The notes below the pieces were generated by a model, which worked only from the letters and a program-made list of their open reading frames with translations, had not been told where the DNA came from and made no database searches. Position numbers and translations under genes: made by a program. From Brachyspira hampsonii (GTDB taxonomy: Bacteria; Spirochaetota; Brachyspiria; Brachyspirales; Brachyspiraceae), in NCBI RefSeq assembly GCF_001746205.1, contig NZ_MDCO01000012.1:372001-436000 (forward strand): 64,000 bases of DNA. The letters are read 5' to 3'. The stretch's first letter is position 1, and each line of letters starts with the position of its first letter. Shown piece after piece: positions 57,689 to 64,000 of this stretch.

Positions 57689-58609
57689 TTAATTCCAAGA
57701 ATATCTTTCACCTGTATCAGGCAATATACAAAGCATTTTTATTTTTTTATCATTACTCTCATTTCTGATTTGTTTAGAAAAATCTATGGCAGCATAAACA
57801 CTAGCTCCAGAAGATATTCCTACAAATAAACCTTCATTTTCACATAATTCTCTTGCTGTATTTATAGCATTATCATTAGAAACATCTATTATTTTCGCTA
57901 TTACACTTAAATCCAAAATTTCCGGAACAAAATTAGCACCTATTCCCTGTATTTTATGAGGAGCGGCATGTCCTTTAGTTAAAAGAGGTGAAGATTCCGG
58001 CTCTACTCCAATAACTTTTGCATTCTTATTATTATCTTTTATATATTTTCCGATTCCTGTAGCCGTACCGCCTGTTCCAATTCCAGAAAATATATAATTT
58101 ACATCATCAATATCTTTAAATATTTCTGGTGCAGTTGTAAGATAATGAGCCATAACATTAGATTTATTAGTAAATTGCCCCGGTATAATAGAATCAGCAA
58201 TTTTTTTATTTAAATATTCTGCTCTTTCAACTGCAACATTCATTCCTCCATCAACTAATTCTAATTTTGCACCGTAATCTCTTATTAATTTTCTTCTCTC
58301 TTCAGACATTGATGAAGGCATAACTATTATAACATTAAGTTTTAAATATCTTCCAATAGCAGCCATAGCAATACCTGTGTTGCCTGAAGTAGGCTCTATT
58401 ATAGTGGAACCTTCTTTTAGCTTACCTTCTTTGATTAGGTCTGTTAATATTTGCTTTACTGCTCTATCTTTTACTGAACCTGCTGGATTAACTTTCTCTA
58501 CTTTTCCATACAATTCTATATTACTGTCTAAATTGAATTTTCTCTCAATATTTTTTAACCTTACTATTGGAGTATTTCCTATTAAATCAAGTATATTATT
58601 ATAAATCAT
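57689..58609 (-). CDS. cysK: Cysteine synthase A (O-acetylserine sulfhydrylase)
   Basis: 306 residues, PLP enzyme that makes cysteine from O-acetylserine and sulfide. The PLP lysine is in NPAGSVKDRAV (about Lys43), the substrate loop is PTSGNTGIAMA, the phosphate-binding loop GIGTGGTATGIG, and the late block GISSGAS. AAGGAG site before the ATG. First gene of cysK-cysE; sulfide could come from sulfate released inside the cell only if a reduction path exists, which is not in this window. Confidence 0.96.
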   Translation of the reverse strand: MIYNNILDLIGNTPIVRLKNIERKFNLDSNIELYGKVEKVNPAGSVKDRAVKQILTDLIKEGKLKEGSTIIEPTSGNTGIAMAAIGRYLKLNVIIVMPSSMSEERRKLIRDYGAKLELVDGGMNVAVERAEYLNKKIADSIIPGQFTNKSNVMAHYLTTAPEIFKDIDDVNYIFSGIGTGGTATGIGKYIKDNNKNAKVIGVEPESSPLLTKGHAAPHKIQGIGANFVPEILDLSVIAKIIDVSNDNAINTARELCENEGLFVGISSGASVYAAIDFSKQIRNESNDKKIKMLCILPDTGERYSWN

Positions 58610-58643
58610 ATTAATGCTCCTTAATAATATTAGAATGTCTATT

Positions 58644-58672
58644 AGTATATATCAATGTATTAATAAAAACAA
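58644..58672 (-). promoter_or_regulatory. Putative promoter of cysK-cysE
   Basis: On the minus strand, TTGTTT (58667-58672), 17 bases, TATACT (58644-58649), 34 bases before the ATG. Confidence 0.5.
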
Positions 58673-58693
58673 TACACTATAATATCAAATTGA

Positions 58694-60133
58694 TCATTTA
58701 ATATTTTTAATAATTTCTTTCAAAACTTTCCATATTGTATCAACTGAAGATATGCTTAAATATTCTTTAGGAGTATGAACATTATAAATATTAGGTCCCA
58801 TACTAATAACATCAACATCTTTTAACGTTTTCTTTAATATACCGCATTCCAAACCAACATGTACAGAAGATACAGAAACATCTTTACCCGTAACTGTTTT
58901 ATATGCTTTTACAGCTATATCTCTTACTTTTGAATTAGGATCATACTCCCAAGCAGAATATCCATCTTGATCTATAAAATTAGAATTTGTCATCGAAGAT
59001 AAAGCCTTAACCCTTAAAACTATTTCATCTGATGAACTTTCTACTGAACTTCTAATAAAGATATTAAATGTCAATTTATTATTTTTTTCTTTAAGCACTC
59101 CATTATTAGCACTTGTCTGTACTAAGCCTTCTATATCTTTACTCATATAGAGAACTCCATCAGGAGATAGAATCATAAAATTTATAATATTATTAGTTAA
59201 TTCTTTTTTATAACATTCTTCTACATTCTCAGTATTTGCAACAAGTATCTGCATATTAGGATCAGCAACTTTATATTCAAATTTTATATTTTCAGAAAGC
59301 TCTTCTATAATATTTTTTACTTTATTCGTATCTTCAGCAGTAACAACAGCATAGGCATTTTTAGCAATAGCATTATGAACAGAACCGCCTTCTATATATG
59401 CAATATTTATATAGTCTTTAACAGAATACAAAACTCTTCCTAATATTTTTATGGCATTTGCTCTTTGTTTATCAATTTCCATACCAGAATGTCCGCCTTT
59501 AAGCCCTGTAATCTCTATTTTTAATGCAGGATAATTATTTGACTCTCTCTCTATATTAAATTCAGATAAAGCATTAATACCGCCTGCACTGCTTACCCAA
59601 AGAACACCCTCAACTTCAGAATCTAAATTAATAAGTGTTTTACCATTTAAATACTCATCTGTAACAGAAAATGCTCCTGACATGCCATCTTCTTCATCAG
59701 ATGTAATGAGAACTTCTAAAGCAGGATGAGCTATATCTTTAGAATCAAGCAAGGCTAAACCATAAGCAACAGCAATTCCGTCATCTGCCCCCAAAGTAGT
59801 ATCATTTGCCCTTAAAACATCTCCTTCTACTATTAATTCTAAAGGATCTTTATCGAAATCATGTTTAGACTCATTAGTTTTTTCGCAAACCATGTCCATA
59901 TGTCCCTGTATAATAACAGGTGCTATATTTTCATATCCTTTTGATGCTTCTTTCTTAATTATTACATTATTTTCTTTACTCTGATATACTTCTAAATTTC
60001 TATCTTTAGCAAATTGCACTAAAAAATCACTTATCTGCTTTTCATGTTTAGACCTTCTGGGTATTTTACTTATTTCAGTAAACCATCTGAAAACTTCTTT
60101 AGAATCGAGATTATCAAAATTATTTAAAAACAT
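58694..60133 (-). CDS. pepD: Cytosolic dipeptidase PepD (M20C, aminoacyl-histidine dipeptidase)
   Basis: 479 residues. A two-zinc metallopeptidase that cleaves dipeptides, including carnosine-like ones, in the cytoplasm. The family blocks are EISKIPRRSKHE, VIIQGHMDMVCEK (His and Asp zinc ligands), GADDGIAVAYGLAL, ITSDEEDGMSGA and GLKGGHSGMEID; the last zinc ligand lies in the C-terminal VHVGLECGILK region. An in-frame TTG at 60148 lies over the GGAGGGAG ribosome site, so the ATG at 60133 is the start. It fits with the upstream peptide-binding protein gene in peptide use. Confidence 0.95.
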   Translation of the reverse strand: MFLNNFDNLDSKEVFRWFTEISKIPRRSKHEKQISDFLVQFAKDRNLEVYQSKENNVIIKKEASKGYENIAPVIIQGHMDMVCEKTNESKHDFDKDPLELIVEGDVLRANDTTLGADDGIAVAYGLALLDSKDIAHPALEVLITSDEEDGMSGAFSVTDEYLNGKTLINLDSEVEGVLWVSSAGGINALSEFNIERESNNYPALKIEITGLKGGHSGMEIDKQRANAIKILGRVLYSVKDYINIAYIEGGSVHNAIAKNAYAVVTAEDTNKVKNIIEELSENIKFEYKVADPNMQILVANTENVEECYKKELTNNIINFMILSPDGVLYMSKDIEGLVQTSANNGVLKEKNNKLTFNIFIRSSVESSSDEIVLRVKALSSMTNSNFIDQDGYSAWEYDPNSKVRDIAVKAYKTVTGKDVSVSSVHVGLECGILKKTLKDVDVISMGPNIYNVHTPKEYLSISSVDTIWKVLKEIIKNIK

Positions 60134-60198
60134 ATAAACTCCCTCCAAAACTACTATAATAACAAAATTCAGATATTAATCTATATAATATACAATAA

Positions 60199-60227
60199 AA
60201 AACAAGGGATTTTTTCTCCCTTGTTTT
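60199..60227 (-). terminator. Terminator of the oligopeptide-binding protein gene
   Basis: AAAACAAGGGA pairs with TCCCTTGTTTT across a 7-base loop, 26 bases after the stop; T-rich on the minus-strand exit. Confidence 0.85.
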
Positions 60228-60252
60228 ATAAATAATAAAATATAATCAATAT

Positions 60253-61875
60253 TTAATTTTTATCATTTTCTAAATAAGCATAGAAAAATTTATGTTTACC
60301 TAAAACATCATACTGCACATCTTTCAAATTAGGATTAACAAGTACAGGTAAAGTATAGAAATATAGAGGTATAATAGGCATTTCAGACATAAATAAATCC
60401 TCTGCTTTATGAAGTATAGGCATTCTTACATTATTATCACCTATAGAAGAAGCCTGAGCTAATAATGCATCATACTGAGGGTTATTATAACCTTCCACAT
60501 TTTGAGCACTATGACTTAAGAACATACCTAAAAATGTCATAGGATCATCATAATCTCCAACCCAAGCATTTCTAGCAACTACATAAGACTTATCCAAACG
60601 AGTCTGCTGAAATACTGCCCATTCCTCACTTGATATTGTACTGTCTATTCCTAAATTATTTTTCCACATCTGCTGAACAGCTTCAAATATAGAAGTATGT
60701 TCTCCAGGATTAGTCTTAAAATCTAATACCGGAAATCCTTGACCATCAGGATATCCTGCTTCTGCCAATAATTTTTTAGCTTCTTCTACATTTTTTGTAT
60801 AATCTTCTGGTTTTACACTGTAATAATCACCTCCATTAGTTCTGAAACTACCATTAATATCTGATATCAATCCCGGCACAAGTCCTGCTGCTGGTATCTG
60901 TCCGCCTCTTGTAACCTGCTCTACTATATAATTTCTATCTATAGCCAAAGATAATGCTTTACGAACTCTTACATCTTTTAAAACTTCATTAGTATTATTC
61001 AAACTATAATAATAAAGAGCCAAATATGGTTTTATTTGTAAATATCCTTCTTCTTTTAAAGAATCCATATCCTGAGTAGGAACTCTGTCAGAAAAATATA
61101 TAGAACCTTCTTTAATGCCGGCTACTACTGAAGTTCCATTATCCATTAGAACAAATACTAACTTTTTAGGCACTATAACTGAAACATTCCAATAATTAGT
61201 ATTAACTTCCATAACTATTCTGTCATCAATAGATCTTTCAGTCATTTTGAAAGGACCATTTCCTATATAAGTTTCAGGATTCATAGTCCAAGTATCAGGA
61301 TTAGCTTCTATAATATCCTCTCTTAAAGGAAAATAAACAGGATAAGCCATAAGCTGATCAAAATATGGTGTAGGAGCTTCCAATGTTACTTCTAAAGTAT
61401 TATCATCTAAAGCTGTAACTCCCAATGAATCTACAGGCATTTCTCCTGCTGTAATCTTTTTGGCATTTTTTAAAGGCTCCATCTGATAACTATAATTAGC
61501 AGCTGTTTTTGGATCTGTTGCTCTTCTCCAACTATAAACAAAATCATTTGCTGTTACGGGCTTTCCATCTGACCATTTAGCATTACTTCTAATATGAAAT
61601 ACATATTTAGTTCCGTTATCACTAATATCCCAGCTTTCAGCAACTCCTCCTACTATACTACCGTCCTTATCCTTATTAGCAAGCCCTTCAAAAGCATGAA
61701 TTATATACATACTTCCGTCTATAGCTGAATTCAATGTTGGATCTATTGTTTGAGGCTCTGGTCCTACATTGAGTCTCAATACTCCTTCTTCATATTTAGA
61801 ATTTCCTCCGCCGCAAGAAATAGAGAATATAAATATAACTATAGAAAAAATTGCATATTTTAATAATTTAACCAT
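60253..61875 (-). CDS. oppA: Oligopeptide ABC transporter substrate-binding lipoprotein (OppA-like)
   Basis: 540 residues of the SBP_bac_5 family. A signal peptide ends in the lipobox ISC followed by GGG, so it is lipidated. Signature blocks are LRLNVGPEPQTIDPTLN, GSIVGGVAESWDISDNG, FHIRSNAKWSDGKPVTANDFVYSW and VRKALSLAIDRNYI, all typical of OppA/MppA-type peptide binders. No permease or ATPase genes are adjacent, so it is an orphan binder that must use a system encoded elsewhere. The ATG at 61875 has a GGAG site; an earlier TTG overlaps that site. Confidence 0.94.
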   Translation of the reverse strand: MVKLLKYAIFSIVIFIFSISCGGGNSKYEEGVLRLNVGPEPQTIDPTLNSAIDGSMYIIHAFEGLANKDKDGSIVGGVAESWDISDNGTKYVFHIRSNAKWSDGKPVTANDFVYSWRRATDPKTAANYSYQMEPLKNAKKITAGEMPVDSLGVTALDDNTLEVTLEAPTPYFDQLMAYPVYFPLREDIIEANPDTWTMNPETYIGNGPFKMTERSIDDRIVMEVNTNYWNVSVIVPKKLVFVLMDNGTSVVAGIKEGSIYFSDRVPTQDMDSLKEEGYLQIKPYLALYYYSLNNTNEVLKDVRVRKALSLAIDRNYIVEQVTRGGQIPAAGLVPGLISDINGSFRTNGGDYYSVKPEDYTKNVEEAKKLLAEAGYPDGQGFPVLDFKTNPGEHTSIFEAVQQMWKNNLGIDSTISSEEWAVFQQTRLDKSYVVARNAWVGDYDDPMTFLGMFLSHSAQNVEGYNNPQYDALLAQASSIGDNNVRMPILHKAEDLFMSEMPIIPLYFYTLPVLVNPNLKDVQYDVLGKHKFFYAYLENDKN

Positions 61876-61905
61876 AAAATAAATCTCCAAAAAAATAGTT
61901 TATAT

Positions 61906-61934
61906 ATTTTATCACAGCATAAAATTTCAGTCAA
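61906..61934 (-). promoter_or_regulatory. Promoter of the oppA-like gene
   Basis: On the minus strand, TTGACT (61929-61934), 17 bases, TAAAAT (61906-61911), preceded by TG one base upstream (extended -10). Confidence 0.65.
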
Positions 61935-62328
61935 TGACATATTATCAAAATACCATAGATTTAAAATTAATTATTTGATTTATTAGATTTAGATTTAATT
62001 AGGATAATACAATTATTCCTCACCAAACTTATTTTGCCATAGTCAACATATCTACTTGGCAGAGATGTTGTTTCTATACAAACAAAAAAGCAGCCTTATA
62101 TATGAATTGACAACATTGCTATTTATTAAATTTAAGAAAATATATATTGATATTAAATAATTAAAAGTCATAATATATATTGTAAATTTTTTAATAGATG
62201 TTACAATATAACTTAATACAGTAATATCATTTTTAGAAATCATAAAAATATAATATTACTAACTTTTGTAATAATTTTAAGGTTAATTTTATTAAAACAA
62301 ATTTAAATTAAATTTTAAGGAGTTAAAA
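61935..62328. other. Intergenic region upstream of hom
   Basis: Divergent spacer with no convincing gene. An imperfect palindrome lies near 62001-62020 (GGATAAT...ATTATTCC). An AAGGAG ribosome site precedes hom. No known riboswitch was recognised. Confidence 0.5.
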
Positions 62329-63582
62329 ATGGAAAAGAAAAAAGAATTTAAAGTTGCAGTTGCAGGATATGGACATGTTGGAAAAGACACAGTAAAAACT
62401 ATTATAGAAAATAATTCTATAATGGAAAAAAGAACCGGAATAAAATTAACCATTAAAACCATTTTTAGCAGAAATATTGATAAAGTAAAAGATGATAAAT
62501 TTTTAGATAAAATAGAAATAAAAACGAAAGATTTAAATGATATTTTAAATGATAATGATATTGATATAGTTATAGAAGTGCTTGGCGGAATGGATACAGC
62601 AAAAGAACTTCTTATGAAGACAAATAAACCCGTAGTTACAGCTAATAAAGCATTGCTTGCTAATTGTTTTGGAGAACTTATAAAAAATAGAAAAACAGAT
62701 ATAGCTTTTGAGGCTTCTGTCGCAGGTGCTATACCTATAATAAAGGCAATGAAAGAGAGTTTAGTTTCGGATAGAATGGAAAATGTTTATGGAATATTAA
62801 ATGGAACTTGTAATTACATATTAACTAATATGACAAAGAATAATTTAGATTTTAAGGATGTTCTTAAAGATGCTCAAGATAAAGGATATGCCGAAGCTGA
62901 TCCTACATTTGATATTGACGGAATAGATACAGCACATAAATTATGTATACTTTCATCTATAGCTTTCTGCAGTGTTATAAATTTCGATAAGATATTTATA
63001 AGAGGTATAAGAAATATTATATTAGATGATATTGTTTTTGCTTCAGAGCTTGGACTTACTATTAAATTAATAGCGGAAGCTGCATTAGATAATAATGATA
63101 ATGCTTATATATATGTTATACCTACATTACTTAATGATAAGAATATGCTTTCTAAAGTTGATTATGCATTTAATGCAATAACTGTAGTAGGAGATCGTTC
63201 TGGTGATACTGTATTCTATGGTTCAGGTGCTGGAGGAAGACCTACAAGCAGTGCTATAGTTTCTGATGCTGTTACTTTGGCTAGAAATAGTTTGATTACT
63301 GATGAGCTTAGAATACCAATACTTGGTTTTGTAGAAGAAAATAAAGAGCTTAAAGTAAAAGATTTCAAAGAAAAAAATGAAACTTTTTATGTAAGATTTA
63401 AATCAAATAATAATAATCTGCTTGCATTCAATGAAGCTTTTTATGATATTAATATTGAAAAAAGCGTAGAAAGAAATGGAAATTTCATGTTTGTTCTTAA
63501 AGATGTTAATATTAATTCTATAATTAAAGCAATAGAAAGTGTTGAAAAAATAGAGGATATATTTATAGCGAAAATAAAATAA
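62329..63582 (+). CDS. hom: Homoserine dehydrogenase
   Basis: Reduces aspartate semialdehyde to homoserine for threonine and methionine synthesis. 417 residues. N-terminal NAD(P) fold (KVAVAGYGHVGKDTVKTI), VTANKALLA, the substrate blocks GILNGTCNYILTNM and GYAEADPTFDIDGIDTAHKL with catalytic Lys/Asp, then a C-terminal ACT-like domain (about 345-417) that usually gives threonine feedback control. Clear AAGGAG site. Single gene with its own terminator. Confidence 0.96.
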   Translation: MEKKKEFKVAVAGYGHVGKDTVKTIIENNSIMEKRTGIKLTIKTIFSRNIDKVKDDKFLDKIEIKTKDLNDILNDNDIDIVIEVLGGMDTAKELLMKTNKPVVTANKALLANCFGELIKNRKTDIAFEASVAGAIPIIKAMKESLVSDRMENVYGILNGTCNYILTNMTKNNLDFKDVLKDAQDKGYAEADPTFDIDGIDTAHKLCILSSIAFCSVINFDKIFIRGIRNIILDDIVFASELGLTIKLIAEAALDNNDNAYIYVIPTLLNDKNMLSKVDYAFNAITVVGDRSGDTVFYGSGAGGRPTSSAIVSDAVTLARNSLITDELRIPILGFVEENKELKVKDFKEKNETFYVRFKSNNNNLLAFNEAFYDINIEKSVERNGNFMFVLKDVNINSIIKAIESVEKIEDIFIAKIK

Positions 63583-63590
63583 GTTAAAAT

Positions 63591-63629
63591 AAAAACAAAT
63601 AATGTTATATATGCATTATTTGTTTTTTA
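63591..63629 (+). terminator. Terminator of hom
   Basis: AAAACAAATAATG pairs with CATTATTTGTTTT, followed by T-rich sequence, 9 bases after the stop. The flanking A run also makes it usable from the minus strand. Confidence 0.8.
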
Positions 63630-63689
63630 TTTTAAAGCCATACTTTTTAATTTATTCACATGCAAATTTTTATTATATATTTTGCTCTC

Positions 63690-63838
63690 TTTAACGCACG
63701 TTAAATAAAATCTTAGTTTATAATTTAAATTGCAATTATTAATTAAGCTATATTCATAATCTTATTCACCGTGCGAAGTATATATCATAAATTTAAAAAA
63801 ATTTGGCGGGCAGCTAAAATATGAGTTTATAATTTAAA
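63690..63838. repeat. Structured intergenic repeat element between hom and selB
   Basis: A perfect repeat TTTAACG-CA-CGTTAAA (63690-63705) is followed by two direct copies of AGTTTATAATTTAAA (63715-63729 and 63824-63838). CGTGCG at 63770-63775 is the inverse of CGCACG at 63695-63700. A GC-rich patch GGCGGGCAGC lies between. This is unlike the plain AT-rich spacers around it and may be a dispersed element. Confidence 0.45.
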
Positions 63839-63911
63839 AGAAAAATAATATTATAATTCTATAAAAAACAGAAAGCCTATAGGGTGGGATTGTAAAATAA
63901 ATCAATAAATA

Positions 63912-64000
63912 TTAAAGTACGATTCTTTCATTTCCTTCTTTTCTTACTAATTTTTCTCTTTCTAATGCATTTAATATAGGAAGCACATATTTTCTTGAAA
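63912..64000 (-). CDS. selB: C-terminus of selenocysteine-specific elongation factor SelB (partial)
   Basis: The last 28 codons, with the start beyond the right edge. The sequence SRKYVLPILNALEREKLVRK then EGNERIVL matches the final winged-helix domain of SelB, which binds the SECIS hairpin (family pattern SRKYA-PLLEY-D--G-TRR-GD-R-L). SelB delivers Sec-tRNA to in-frame UGA codons. The call rests on this short but characteristic end, supported by mnmH in the same window. Confidence 0.75.
   Translation of the reverse strand, partial: SRKYVLPILNALEREKLVRKEGNERIVL

Noticed and set aside
62052-62243. Minus-strand 63-codon hydrophobic frame upstream of hom
   Set aside because: No ribosome site, biased AT-rich composition and no recognisable motif. 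Probably a chance frame in a divergent spacer.

Overview
The window is AT-rich DNA (low-GC codons, A/T-ending third positions, long AT-only spacers). It most resembles a gut spirochaete of the genus Brachyspira. This is an inference from composition and gene content: a spirochaete-type chemoreceptor, many lipoproteins, mucin-directed enzymes and a giant coiled-coil protein. No rRNA, tRNA, CRISPR array, transposase or prophage gene was recognised.

Region 1 (1-20862, minus strand) is one uninterrupted reading frame of at least 6,954 codons that runs off the left edge. It encodes a membrane-anchored, almost wholly coiled-coil giant built largely from degenerate repeats of about 660 residues. Its promoter is overlapped by a perfect 10-bp palindrome. 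The same 10-mer recurs at two other promoter regions and at one further intergenic position.

Region 2 (21-38 kb) holds housekeeping and cell-surface genes. These are a duplicated-domain exported protein, hisS, mltG, trpS, ricT, a lipoprotein, a hemolysin III-family protein, mnmH (tRNA 2-selenouridine synthase), a chemoreceptor, yaaR-tsaB, yggS and another lipoprotein. A gene-poor stretch of about 1.2 kb follows (one possible 25-residue membrane peptide), then a LacI-family regulator.

Region 3 (38-43.8 kb, minus) is a six-gene operon: cytoplasmic-looking type I sulfatase, substrate-binding lipoprotein, two different permeases and two different ATPases of the nitrate/sulfonate/taurine importer type. 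The two ATPases carry complementary motif losses, which predicts one canonical and one degenerate ATP site. A strong promoter with an operator-like repeat precedes the operon.

Region 4 (44-50.3 kb) has a zinc metallopeptidase lipoprotein and a three-gene plus-strand operon: an ATP-grasp protein fused to a degenerate FMN-dehydrogenase-like barrel, a membrane protein with a degenerate GGDEF domain, and a TPR protein with a possible nuclease-fold tail. This operon and the giant protein are the best candidates for undescribed biology.

Region 5 (50.4-64 kb) holds rpsB-tsf with a structured leader, a ROK sugar kinase, a KDG-type kinase, a lipoprotein sialidase, an outer-membrane barrel, cysK-cysE, pepD, an oligopeptide-binding lipoprotein, hom, and the last 28 codons of selB at the right edge. 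Sialidase plus sulfatase/importer plus sugar kinases fit mucin-glycan foraging. mnmH and selB together indicate selenium use in both tRNA modification and selenocysteine insertion.
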